DNA of 64,000 nt, from the NCBI RefSeq assembly GCF_000702665.1, contig NZ_JNJA01000008.1, positions 1 to 64,000 of the forward strand. Direction: 5' to 3'. The DNA is from Solidesulfovibrio alcoholivorans DSM 5433 (GTDB lineage Bacteria > Desulfobacterota > Desulfovibrionia > Desulfovibrionales > Desulfovibrionaceae). Position numbers and translations under genes: made by a program. The notes beneath the pieces were generated by a model. It ran no database searches. It was not told the DNA's origin and was given only the letters and a program-made list of their open reading frames with translations. Below are positions 55,161-63,192 of this stretch, piece by piece. Position 1 is the first letter of the stretch, and each line of letters opens with the position of its first letter.

Positions 55161-55515
55161 TTACGAAGCCGATGGGCTTTGGTGCGATGAAGCAACATGG
55201 TATCGCGTCCCGCCTGCCCTCCGGGAACGGCTCTACGATTGGAACTGGTGGTGGGAGCTTGGAGAATATCAAAAAAGACGGGATGGCGCATACGGCCTCG
55301 ACTATGATCCCGACGTTTGCGCTTGGATTGGTTTGACCCTGGCCATGCAAGCAAAGTTGGCGCTCCCGGAAGCGCAAGTCATCTTTGTCCACGAGGCTAA
55401 ATGGGACCGGGCCATTGCCCTGGCCCTAGCTGATGGGCGCCACGACGTGCCGAGAGGCCAGTACGTCTACGAAATTTTCGCCGGCCCAAATAAGATCGAA
55501 GCCCGGCACGTTTAG
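55135..55515 (+). CDS. hypothetical protein (126 aa), overlaps hicB
   Basis: ATG 55135 follows TTGGAGGGCGTC and lies inside the 3' end of the HicB gene (26-bp overlap). The product contains VDYEADGLWCDEATWYRVPP, then DWNWWWELGEYQKRRDGAYG and VFVHEAKWD-like VIFVHEAKWDRA. It is Trp-rich and acidic. Family not recognised. Occupying the position of a HicA toxin, it may be an unrelated partner. Confidence 0.6.
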   Translation: MAAIKIMVDYEADGLWCDEATWYRVPPALRERLYDWNWWWELGEYQKRRDGAYGLDYDPDVCAWIGLTLAMQAKLALPEAQVIFVHEAKWDRAIALALADGRHDVPRGQYVYEIFAGPNKIEARHV

Positions 55516-55527
55516 GAGGAATAACCC

Positions 55528-55647
55528 ATGCGCCCCTGGCTGAAGCAATACAACGAACAACGGCCCCATGAGTCACTCGGGGACCTCACCCCCTCCGAGT
55601 ACCTCGCCATCAACTCGCCAGAGGTCTCAACTTTCGACTGGAACTAA
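55528..55647 (+). pseudogene. IS3-family transposase OrfB, C-terminal 39 codons
   Basis: WLKQYNEQRPHESLGDLTPS followed by EYLAINSPEV is the characteristic C-terminus of IS3-family OrfB integrases (YNxxRPHxSLGxxTP). The DDE catalytic domain is missing. The fragment happens to begin with an ATG after AGGAGGAA. Confidence 0.85.
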
Positions 55648-55649
55648 GA

Positions 55650-55874
55650 ATGGGAGGTTTACACCATGACGTGGTGGCCGAGCGCTACGAACAGCGCCCG
55701 ACGATCATCACCAGCAATCTGGACTTTGAGGAATGGGGAGAGGCCTTCCAGAACAAACTGCTCGGCGCGGCGACCATCGATCGGCTCCGCCACGGTGCCT
55801 ACCGGCTTGTCCTCAACGGGAAGAGCTACCGCTCGCCAAGGCTCGCGGAAAGCGCTTGCGAAAGCGTGGCATAA
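55650..55874 (+). pseudogene. IS21-family helper ATPase IstB, C-terminal fragment
   Basis: VVAERYEQRPTIITSNLDFE, then WGEAFQNKLLGAATIDRLRH and LVLNGKSYRSPR correspond to the end of IstB (sensor I TSN motif and C-terminal helices). The Walker A and B motifs are missing. It directly follows the IS3 remnant; one element probably inserted into the other before decay. Confidence 0.85.
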
Positions 55875-55920
55875 CCATCAAACAACGAGGGGAAGTCCGA
55901 GCCGGCTGGCAATGAAACGA

Positions 55921-55963
55921 CTGGCTCCATTAGCCCGCCCATCCCTGGCTCCATTAACCCGCC
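55921..55963 (+). repeat. IS21 right-end terminal repeats
   Basis: CTGGCTCCATTAGCCCGCC and CTGGCTCCATTAACCCGCC, 24 bp apart, lie 46 bp after the IstB fragment. Tandem subterminal repeats of this size are the hallmark of IS21 ends, so this is the right tip of the decayed element. Confidence 0.6.
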
Positions 55964-56075
55964 CCATGACAGCCCTGTCTCCTGAAAGCCAACGATTGGG
56001 CAAGTCAGGCTCTCTTTTGGCTGGTAGCGTGTCCACCAAGGTTTTTGTCAGCGCCTCGGATCTTTTTCGCATAAA

Positions 56076-56109
56076 AGCCCCGTGCTAACCACACGGGGCT
56101 ATTTTTTTT
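56076..56109 (+). terminator. Rho-independent terminator
   Basis: AGCCCCGTG-ctaacca-CACGGGGCT followed by ATTTTTTTTC: a 9-bp perfect stem and a T tract. It separates the IS debris from the dynamin gene. The ~155 bp after it are AT-rich and probably hold the dynamin promoter. Confidence 0.85.
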
Positions 56110-56267
56110 CAAAGACAATTATAAAAATAAATATGAAATTCAATGTGTTATGTTGATTTCTTTTATGGTTAAGATAAATATGTCTCAAATATTGACAACC
56201 TAGACGTATTTGACTAAATGATAACGCGTGGGGTGTGGTCATCGACGACGACACCGTGGAGGGTTTT

Positions 56268-58568
56268 ATGGGCCAGGAACGGTTGACTGAGCTTCTAAGG
56301 AACTTTTTTGTTGAAGGCCGAACTCGAGCAGGCTTGTCGCAGAGCGATGTCGCAGCTCGGTCGGATGTGTTCGGATTAGGCCCCGTTCTGGATCAGCGTG
56401 CTGTCTCGCGCTTAGAGCAGCAGCCTTTGAATGTGGATGCCATCAAGGTCGCCGGATACCTTTCGGCTATCGGGGTGCCTTTGGAGCGCTACTACGGCTT
56501 TCTGGAAAAGGTTTCACAACCAAACGGAGGGAATATGCTCGCTATCGGAAATTCTGATAGTATTCGGGCGCATATCAGTGAGGCGCTGGATAAGGTCAGT
56601 GTTGCTGAAACTTCCTTAAGAAACTGTGGCTGCCCTTACCTGAATGGTCTTGATCTGTTTGAGCGGCTCGATGGAGCAAAGGCAGCCCTAAGAAATTTGA
56701 ACAGGAAACCAATTATTGGCTTTTTTGGACATTTCGACGCGGGCAAATCGACAATCATCAACACCGTTCTTGGCCAGAATATTTTGACGACTCAGTACGC
56801 TCCAGCAACATGTATCGTCAACCTTGTGATGCACAGAGATGATCGGCCCAAGACACTTCAAGGTCAGGTTTCACTCTTCCGTCGCGGCTTCAGCCCCCAT
56901 ATGATTAATGATGAGGCATTAGTATCTGACTATCTCATAGAGGATGGAGACTTCAACATTCTGGAGAGGTTGGGGGTACATAATTACGATGAATCGATTC
57001 CGAACGATGCCTACATCGCCATTGTTTTCGCTGAAAGTGAGATTCTGAGGCACATCTGGCTTCTCGATACTCCGGGTGACCTTAATAATTCGGACGAAGG
57101 CAACAATGATTCCCAAAAGGCGCTTGGAGGCGCTGAGCTAGCAGACGGCATAGTCTTTGTCTCAGGCCACACAGGCTTCTTTAAGGGTGATGACCTTGGT
57201 TTCGCTGCGGATATTCTGCGGAATCATCCTCCATTGTCGCCTAACGCTCCCACCACCCATCTTCTTTTTATCCAATCCCACTGCCATTCAGCCGTCAATC
57301 CCGATGACGTAGAAAGGGTAAGGCACATCACCTTTAAAAGAATTAAAAGGCAGGTCGAGGAGCTCATCTTTAAGCACTGGAAGGCAGACGGTGCTCTCCA
57401 AGATTCGCCAACGCCAGAGCAGATGGCTGATCGAATTCAGCCCTTCTGGCGTGAGAATGATCTCTACAGAATCAAGACGTTGGAACGCATTCAGGAGCTT
57501 GCCTTATTTTTGACGAAAAACCAGAACGAACGTACTCTTCAGAATATCAGCATTGTTCTTGCGAAGACCAAGGAAAAATTCCATGAGGCTATGGTAAGAC
57601 TCGAAGGCCGTAAGCAAGATTCCATCCACAGATTACAGGAGGTGCAACAGCAGGATGCCCGATTTCGCAAAGAAGCTGAGCAGCTCATAAGTGAATTTTC
57701 TAGACTTATAGATAAATGCGAGCAGTACCGCCAAGATGACAAGGATACAATGAAAAACTACTATGATGCCAAGACTAGTGTTGAGGCCTTGGTCGACATC
57801 ATAGATGACGTCTACGATGATAAGAAGGAGGCTCAGGCCGGGGTAGGAAACTACATAGGCCAGCTCTTTTCGGCGAAGCTTGAGAGCACACTAAAGTGTA
57901 GCGGCAATAGTATCTCTGATAAGGTGGACAATCTCCTTGTCCGGTGGCAACAGGCTATCCCCTCTGCTTTAATAGGAAAGTCTAACATAAACGGGTCGTG
58001 CATTAATCCTGGCGAGTTTAACGGTTTTGATTCCAGGGCAGCATTTGTCAGTGGTTTAGCCGGCCTTGGTAGCTTGGGTGCAATGGCCCTCTATGTCTCA
58101 ACCATAGCGAGCAACCTCGGTGCGTACATTCTCGTCGCCAAGGTGGCGGGTATTCTCGTCTCTCTTGGACTCGTGGGATCAGTTACGACAGTGACCTCTT
58201 TCGTAGCAGCTATTGGGGGCCCCATTACTATTGGCATCGCCCTTGCCGCCCTCATCGGGCTTGCCGTCTACAGCCTGTTTGGTGGCTCCTGGCAAAAGGT
58301 CTTGGCTAAAAAGGTTTCCACTGCGATCCGTAAGAGCAACGCGTGGGAGGATATGGAGAGCTCGGTTAATAAATTTTGGGATAGCACTAAGGTTGCAATT
58401 GCCGCCGGAGTCAAAGAATTGCGGACTCAAACCGAGGTTCACATTAATGAACTCATGGATGATGCCAAGACCGAGTACAATGTGGAATCCCTAGATTCTT
58501 GCATTGAATTCTTGCATACTATAGGCAGTAGCCTTGCGAAAGACTGCTCGTCAAAGACGGTTGGCTGA
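56268..58568 (+). CDS. HTH-domain dynamin-like GTPase
   Basis: 766 residues from ATG 56268 (GGAGGG, 4 nt spacing). An XRE-like helix-turn-helix at the start (LLRNFFVEGRTRAGLSQSDV, DQRAVSRLEQQPLNVDAIKV) precedes a dynamin-superfamily GTPase: P-loop IIGFFGHFDAGKSTIINTVL, switch I Thr in YAPATCIVN, G3 HIWLLDTPGDLN, G4-like LLFIQSHC. A helical stalk (~400-560) follows. Paired hydrophobic segments lie at ~600-690 (GLAGLGSLGAMALYVSTIAS, LGLVGSVTTVTSFVAAIGGP, ITIGIALAALIGLAVYSLFG), with a helical tail. Bacterial dynamin-like proteins remodel membranes, some of them in phage defence. The fused DNA-binding-type domain is unusual. The gene is AT-richer than its surroundings. Confidence 0.8.
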   Translation: MGQERLTELLRNFFVEGRTRAGLSQSDVAARSDVFGLGPVLDQRAVSRLEQQPLNVDAIKVAGYLSAIGVPLERYYGFLEKVSQPNGGNMLAIGNSDSIRAHISEALDKVSVAETSLRNCGCPYLNGLDLFERLDGAKAALRNLNRKPIIGFFGHFDAGKSTIINTVLGQNILTTQYAPATCIVNLVMHRDDRPKTLQGQVSLFRRGFSPHMINDEALVSDYLIEDGDFNILERLGVHNYDESIPNDAYIAIVFAESEILRHIWLLDTPGDLNNSDEGNNDSQKALGGAELADGIVFVSGHTGFFKGDDLGFAADILRNHPPLSPNAPTTHLLFIQSHCHSAVNPDDVERVRHITFKRIKRQVEELIFKHWKADGALQDSPTPEQMADRIQPFWRENDLYRIKTLERIQELALFLTKNQNERTLQNISIVLAKTKEKFHEAMVRLEGRKQDSIHRLQEVQQQDARFRKEAEQLISEFSRLIDKCEQYRQDDKDTMKNYYDAKTSVEALVDIIDDVYDDKKEAQAGVGNYIGQLFSAKLESTLKCSGNSISDKVDNLLVRWQQAIPSALIGKSNINGSCINPGEFNGFDSRAAFVSGLAGLGSLGAMALYVSTIASNLGAYILVAKVAGILVSLGLVGSVTTVTSFVAAIGGPITIGIALAALIGLAVYSLFGGSWQKVLAKKVSTAIRKSNAWEDMESSVNKFWDSTKVAIAAGVKELRTQTEVHINELMDDAKTEYNVESLDSCIEFLHTIGSSLAKDCSSKTVG

Positions 58569-58577
58569 ACTACACAG

Positions 58578-58612
58578 GGCAGGCGGCAATTTCGTCGCCT
58601 GCCTCCTCCTTT
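58578..58612 (+). terminator. terminator after the dynamin-like gene
   Basis: GGCAGGCG and CGCCTGCC pair (8 bp) around GCAATTTCGT, followed by TCCTCCTTTTT. It starts 10 bp after the stop. Confidence 0.65.
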
Positions 58613-58637
58613 TTAAGATGACGACGGGGGATCTGCT

Positions 58638-58751
58638 GTGACGGATCGCTACACTTCGGACAAGCACATCAACGCTGGCGTCAGCAATTTAAAAAGAGAG
58701 ATCTGGTTTGTGGGAAAATGGAAAATTATTCGAGATCCTACCATTCTTTAA
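58638..58751 (+). CDS. small ORF (37 aa)
   Basis: GTG start with GGGGGA 6 nt upstream. Product TDRYTSDKHINAGVSNLKRE then IWFVGKWKIIRD; no domain recognised. Could be spurious. Confidence 0.25.
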   Translation: MTDRYTSDKHINAGVSNLKREIWFVGKWKIIRDPTIL

Positions 58752-58887
58752 GGAATTTCTTTCATCGTCTTTTCAAAGCGCACTCGTTTCACAAAGGACG
58801 TGGCAATTGTTTTTCCGGAAGTTAGATGTGGCATGTATTTGAGTTTTGCCAGACAAAAACTCAAGCGTAATAACATGTGAGTATTGT

Positions 58888-59436
58888 ATGAGCATTTTTG
58901 ACTTCTTCGATCACTGCAAAGAGATTATTGACGACTGCATAGACTGGTTTGACAGCCCAAGTGACAGCAAAGGTAGTATTCAAGTTGACAGGTCGACGAA
59001 AATTTCTGCAAATAAAGGAGTTAGAACCAGGAGGCGAAAGGCTGTCATCGTTGAGCTGCTACGTCGTCATACGCTCAATGCTTACACGAAGATTGAGTCA
59101 ATAATACAAAATGACGAGCAAGAGTTGGGGAAAATACAGATAACGTCAAGTGCTGACAATGTATATTGTATACAGTTCTGCGCTGCAAGGAATGCCATCG
59201 GCCTCTTGGAGGCAATGCTCAATGAGAGTAATGAATTGGATCCGATTTTGGAAATGTCCTGCCCTGTTGATAAAAAACCAAACTCCCACGACATCATTAT
59301 AAAGTTAGGATCGCTAGACATAGGTAAAATTCTTAAGAAGGCAGATCAAGATTTTGGCCCGATGGCTGGCATGGATGTGGATGATAAATATATAGAGGAT
59401 GACGATCCTTTTATGCAGCGACTGAGGAGAGTATAA
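58888..59436 (+). CDS. hypothetical protein downstream of the dynamin-like GTPase
   Basis: 182 residues from ATG 58888; an upstream TTG would add 14. The sequence starts with an acidic, aromatic segment (SIFDFFDHCKEIIDDCIDWF). A basic patch (KGVRTRRRKAVIVELLRRHT) and a mixed alpha/beta middle follow (ELGKIQITSSADNVYCIQFC, AARNAIGLLEAMLNESNELD). It ends with an acidic tail. Not recognised. AT-rich like the GTPase gene and co-oriented, so possibly a functional partner. Confidence 0.55.
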   Translation: MSIFDFFDHCKEIIDDCIDWFDSPSDSKGSIQVDRSTKISANKGVRTRRRKAVIVELLRRHTLNAYTKIESIIQNDEQELGKIQITSSADNVYCIQFCAARNAIGLLEAMLNESNELDPILEMSCPVDKKPNSHDIIIKLGSLDIGKILKKADQDFGPMAGMDVDDKYIEDDDPFMQRLRRV

Positions 59437-59531
59437 TTGTCTGTTCTGTTGAGGGGTACTTTTTTGCGATTTGTGTCGATTTAATTTGGGGATAAAGACG
59501 ATGGCGCTATGCTCGCCACCTTGAGAGCCGC

Positions 59532-59710
59532 GTTGGCTGTCATGCCACATGACCGTTGGCAGGCCCGCCACAGAAGTGTTGGCGGTCTGTTGGCTGATGC
59601 GCCACAGACCTACTGGTGACTGTTGGCAGGAGCCAACAAAGGCGCTGTCGCTCCCCGGATTTTATGTAAAATAATACAATATTTTCAACATGTTATGCTT
59701 TCCTGTTGGC
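59532..59710 (+). repeat. cluster of GTTGGC repeats in a gene-free stretch
   Basis: GTTGGC occurs at 59532, 59555, 59578, 59589, 59622 and 59705, with one inverse GCCAAC at 59632. Most are followed by AG, TG or GG, and GCCACA blocks alternate with several of them. The whole interval 59437-59969 has no supported gene. Iteron-like binding sites or a degenerate repeat array are possible. Confidence 0.35.
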
Positions 59711-59969
59711 ATGGCATTCAGGAGCGCTCATGACTCATCGTTAGTCATATCAGATGCTTGAGAAAGGCGCGTTTTCGGACGTTTGATGCTCTATTCAAGT
59801 GATCCTTCGCAGACCCCCGACCTCTTGACTAAAATTCCAACGATCCCCTTTCCACTTTTTGAGACAAGATATCTATTTGTTTTTATTTGATAAATTTTAA
59901 TAAATTCCGACTGTTTTAAGGGGGGGATCGCTTGAAAGGTAATCAAACGGTCGAGAGTAGGGAGCCGGT

Positions 59970-60359
59970 TTGCGCCTCGCGGGGCTCGGCGGAATTTTTC
60001 GGGGTCGAGTTTGGCATCCATGCGAGGGAATCAGATACAATTCCAGACAAGAATTATTGGACGACACCCCACCGGAAAAAAGATTTTTGAGCGACATCCC
60101 GGCCTTACATTGGTCTTCAATTTTCCCCTCTGATTTTGACTTGATTCGCTGGCTCGCACCTATAGATGTTTTGGTCACGCACGAAGCCCCGGAAAACCAT
60201 CGCCATGGCTTCCGCGAGATCGGAAATTTGGCGCGGGAAATTGGTGCGCGTCTACTGGTGCATGGGCATCACCACGAAGGGGCACGGGAAAGTAAAATCG
60301 AAGGAGAAATCCGAGTCATTGGGCTCGGACTTCGAGAGACATTTTTGATGAAATTTTAG
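59970..60359 (+). pseudogene. metallophosphoesterase, C-terminal fragment
   Basis: LAGLGGIFRGRVWHP, then LAPIDVLVTHEAPENH and IGARLLVHGHHHEGARES match the C-terminal half of a calcineurin-like phosphoesterase (TH-E-P and GHxH metal ligands). The frame is closed by a TAG 9 nt before the TTG at 59970, and no N-terminal D-x-H/GD motifs occur upstream, so the 5' half is gone. Confidence 0.65.
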
Positions 60360-60396
60360 GGCAGGCTGGAAAGTATTTTTTTGGCGAAAACCAAAC

Positions 60397-60642
60397 TCAT
60401 TTTTGCGGTTGCTGACGTTGGAAAGTATTCTGCTCAGCAGCATCCTGGCGCTGGATGGCCGCCGCGATCCTGGCCGACTCGGAGCGCAAGTATTCCGACA
60501 ACGACTTGCCTCGCTTTTTAGCGCGGGCGCGGATTATGTCCATCACACTCTTCTTACATCGAAACTGGATATACTCAATACCCGCTTTCAGGTCACGGTT
60601 TCGCATCGCTATTTGCCGTTCATTCGCAGTGAAATCACCCAT
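60397..60642 (-). CDS. ribbon-helix-helix protein (MobC/CopG-like)
   Basis: 81 residues from ATG 60642 (GGAGG 9 nt upstream). IEYIQFRCKKSVMDIIRARA forms the strand-helix part, KKRGKSLSEYLRSESARIAA the second helix and its extension; this is the layout of small RHH DNA-binding proteins, including plasmid relaxosome proteins. It lies next to a large inverted repeat, probably its own operator. Confidence 0.65.
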   Translation of the reverse strand: MGDFTANERQIAMRNRDLKAGIEYIQFRCKKSVMDIIRARAKKRGKSLSEYLRSESARIAAAIQRQDAAEQNTFQRQQPQK

Positions 60643-60681
60643 CGCAATTTCCTCCAAGCAAATAAGGATATCGTGACATGA

Positions 60682-60742
60682 TACACCTATCAACCGTTAC
60701 ATGTCACCGTTTTGAATAGTGTTACATGGAACGGTTAGGTGT
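60682..60742. promoter_or_regulatory. long interrupted inverted repeat upstream of the RHH gene
   Basis: The left arm reads TACACCTA-tc-AACCGTT-a-CATG (60682-60703), the right arm CATG-g-AACGGTT-AGGTGTA (60725-60742). They match for 18 of 18-22 positions around a 21-bp spacer. A further GTTACATG-type half site lies at ~60761. Position 40 bp upstream of the RHH start fits an autoregulatory operator. Confidence 0.55.
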
Positions 60743-61422
60743 ATTCTTTTGTATTACATGTAACTATATAAAATTATTAATAAAATGCATTTGTGTTCGT
60801 TTGTATTACAAAAATAAATCAAATGATTTCAGGTAATAGCGCCACGAAGTGGTGCGTAGGTGTGGGGTCCCCAGGCAATCGCCGGGGGACAAAAAATCGG
60901 ATTTCGTCCTGGCGGGCGTGGCCCCAGCCCCTTCCCGCCAGACCTAGTCCTCAAACCTCAGAGGATCATTCGAAGTTTATTGAGCCAAGACGGCTCATGT
61001 TGTATGTTCTTTTCCGTATTCTCGTTCCCGGCGGAAGCGCTCTCCTCCATTGCCTGGGGCGGGGTGGCTGAACGAGACGCTTCGTTGCCTGCCCTTTCAA
61101 TATTCGATCATGTGCACTCTCGCAAACCGATCCCAATCACTTTGATTCCGCCGTCAATTTTTTGCTACATCGGTCCTCGCGTGGTGATGGCTGTGAAATT
61201 GATCCATCGCGCACCGACCACCGCGCTAAATCGCCAAAAAATTGTGAATCCCTGCGCGGGTGCTCTTTGAGCCTCATGCGAGAGCAGAACTCCAGAGGAA
61301 CGAGGCAAAAAGCAAATAAAAAATATAACGCCGTGATGTTGTCACTTAGTATTATTTCGATGCGGTGTGACATCAAATAACTCTTGCCAGGAGAAGCCTC
61401 TGGCTAATCGTTGTCTGTTTGA
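60743..61422. other. gene-free region with an oriT-like hairpin, distal flank of the CRISPR array
   Basis: About 680 bp. AT-rich at first, then a hairpin GCGCCAC-gaa-GTGGTGC (60839-60855) followed by GGGGTCCCC and CGCCGGGGGAC. Such a layout next to a relaxosome-type RHH gene resembles a transfer origin, but no relaxase gene is present. No protein-coding frame convinces. Confidence 0.3.
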
Positions 61423-62524
61423 GTGCTCAACGCTTTTCAGCATCGCAGATGGAATCACCCGTGAGGATCAAATGAGCGGCAAGATGGGCGTGACGTGCTC
61501 AACGCTTTTCAGCATCGAAGATGGAATCACACGTGTGGGGGTGCGACTATACGCCTCTCCATCTGGAGTGCTCAACGCTTTTCAGCATCGAAGATGGAAT
61601 CACATTTTGAACACCAGACGCTTACCATGCTTGCCGAGTGCTCAACGCTTTTCAGCATCGAAGATGGAATCACTGGCCGAAGACTCGGTGGACCTGATCG
61701 ATACGAGGTGCTCAACGCTTTTCAGCATCGAAGATGGAATCACGTCTGGCCAACAGCACACCACGTCCCACATAACCGGTGCTCAACGCTTTTCAGCATT
61801 GAAGATGGAATCACGACGAAACACAGTCTGACTACAGCGGGTTTCATATGTGCTCAACGCTTTTCAGCATCGAAGATGGAATCACTCCAAAACGATTTCC
61901 TATGCGAATGGCATCACGCATGTGCTCAACGCTTTTCAGCATCGAAGATGGAATCACTTTCTCGTTGCGGGCGAGGAGGTGCGCTATATCAGGTGCTCAA
62001 CGCTTTTCAGCATCGAAGATGGAATCACACGCCGCGCCGGCCGTCTCGAAGATCACCGGGACCGGTGCTCAACGCTTTTCAGCATCGAAGATGGAATCAC
62101 ATCGAGGTGAACCAGGAGGCCAAGCAGATCATTGTGTGCTCAACGCTTTTCAGCATCGAAGATGGAATCACAGCCGTTGGCCGTAGCGCTGTAAAAGGAG
62201 ATTGTGTGCTCAACGCTTTTCAGCATCGAAGATGGAATCACCGCATAGGGGCCGCCAGCCTCGCCGGACCATTGCCAGTGCTCAACGCTTTTCAGCATCG
62301 AAGATGGAATCACACGGCGCGGCAGGAGTAGACGCCGTCGGCGGCCATGTGCTCAACGCTTTTCAGCATCGAAGATGGAATCACAGTCGATGGGCGTGCC
62401 GAGCGGCGGACGATACGAGTGCTCAACGCTTTTCAGCATCGAAGATGGAATCACCGCGTCTCGTGGTCATCCTGGCAGGACTTGAGGTGTGCTCAACGCT
62501 TTTCAGCATCGAAGATGGAATCAC
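61423..62524 (-). CRISPR. CRISPR array, 16 repeats of 36 bp and 15 spacers
   Basis: Repeats start at 61423, 61495, 61568, 61638, 61708, 61779, 61850, 61922, 61993, 62065, 62136, 62206, 62278, 62349, 62419 and 62489. Each runs GTGCTCAACGCTTTTCAG then CATCGAAGATGGAATCAC on the plus strand. Spacers are 34-37 bp. Two repeats deviate by one base: the one at 61423 (CATCGCAG) and the one at 61779 (CATTGAAG). The imperfect outermost repeat is at the end away from cas2/cas1, so transcription is probably leftward. The short GCT-tttc-AGC stem is weak. Type cannot be set from the visible genes. Confidence 0.97.
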
Positions 62525-62767
62525 ATTTAGTAAAAAATTGTCAAAGATCACGGGATGCCTTAACCGTCGTTTCAAGCATCCATCGCCATCGCGCATCAGG
62601 AGGAAGGGGAGAATGGTAATGGGCCAAGAAACATCGCCATCCATTTAAAATCATTCATCTTTGCTAACGACAAGCTCCCCCTTTTGCGTATTCCAGTAAT
62701 ATGCCCAAAAAAACAACCGAGTATCCTCGTAAATCGCCATGGCCCCTCGCCGCCAGCCCGGTGCTTG
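62525..62767 (-). promoter_or_regulatory. putative CRISPR leader between cas2 and the array
   Basis: 243 bp, AT-rich next to the first repeat on this side, lying between the cas2 stop and the array. It is the expected place for a leader if the array is transcribed leftward with the cas genes. No coding frame of note. Confidence 0.5.
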
Positions 62768-63061
62768 CTAAAACACCTCGAAAGTCGGTGGCGGCTCCCA
62801 ACCCTCTTTACCGCCGCTTCCGCCAGCCACCACTCGCATGGCGCAAGCCGGGCAAATCTCTACGATGAGAAGATCATCCTCATCCTTCATGAGCTTCGTC
62901 AGCTCCAACCGAAGCTCTTCTTTCTGCCTATTGCTCAATCGGCATCGAAAAACCGACAGTTGGATCCGATCCCCAAACCCCTTGACAGTCTTGGCCACCT
63001 TGGCCAGACGCTTGGGGTCCCGGACATCATAGCAGACCAAATGCCATCGCTTTTCACTCAA
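62768..63061 (-). CDS. cas2: CRISPR-associated endonuclease Cas2
   Basis: 97 residues from a TTG at 63061, preceded by GAGGAG at 7 nt. KRWHLVCYDVRDPKRLAKVA has the catalytic-type Asp of Cas2. GFGDRIQLSVFRCRLSNRQK and LLIVEICPACAMRVV complete the ferredoxin-like fold. A Gly/Pro-rich tail (GGSGGKEGWEPPPTFEVF) is longer than usual. Forms the spacer-integration complex with Cas1, whose gene ends 131 bp upstream. Confidence 0.92.
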   Translation of the reverse strand: MSEKRWHLVCYDVRDPKRLAKVAKTVKGFGDRIQLSVFRCRLSNRQKEELRLELTKLMKDEDDLLIVEICPACAMRVVAGGSGGKEGWEPPPTFEVF

Positions 63062-63192
63062 GACAGCTCTCCTCACCGCAAGCGAAGCCGGGCAAAAAGA
63101 CCAGGACTGCCCGTCCATTCCTTTTCCAATAGCCGAGCCTCCAGTTCAATGGTACGTCCGTATGTCAACGAATACTTCAAAATGGGATGCTT

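Larger units (their letters stand above)
47580..55515 (+). mobile_element. phage-satellite/integrative-element-like segment at tRNA-Arg
   Basis: Begins at the tRNA-Arg fragment and carries, in the order of a P4-like satellite, integrase, CI-like repressor with divergent operator, small HTH regulators, a primase-helicase and an iteron-rich putative origin. Small cargo genes follow. No capsid, terminase or tail genes are present. The right boundary is not visible: no second tRNA-Arg end was found, and 55515 is only the last cargo-like gene before IS debris. Confidence 0.45.

Noticed and set aside
54885..55515. Standard HicAB toxin-antitoxin module
   Set aside because: No HicA-like double-stranded-RNA-binding fold is encoded on either side of the HicB-like gene.
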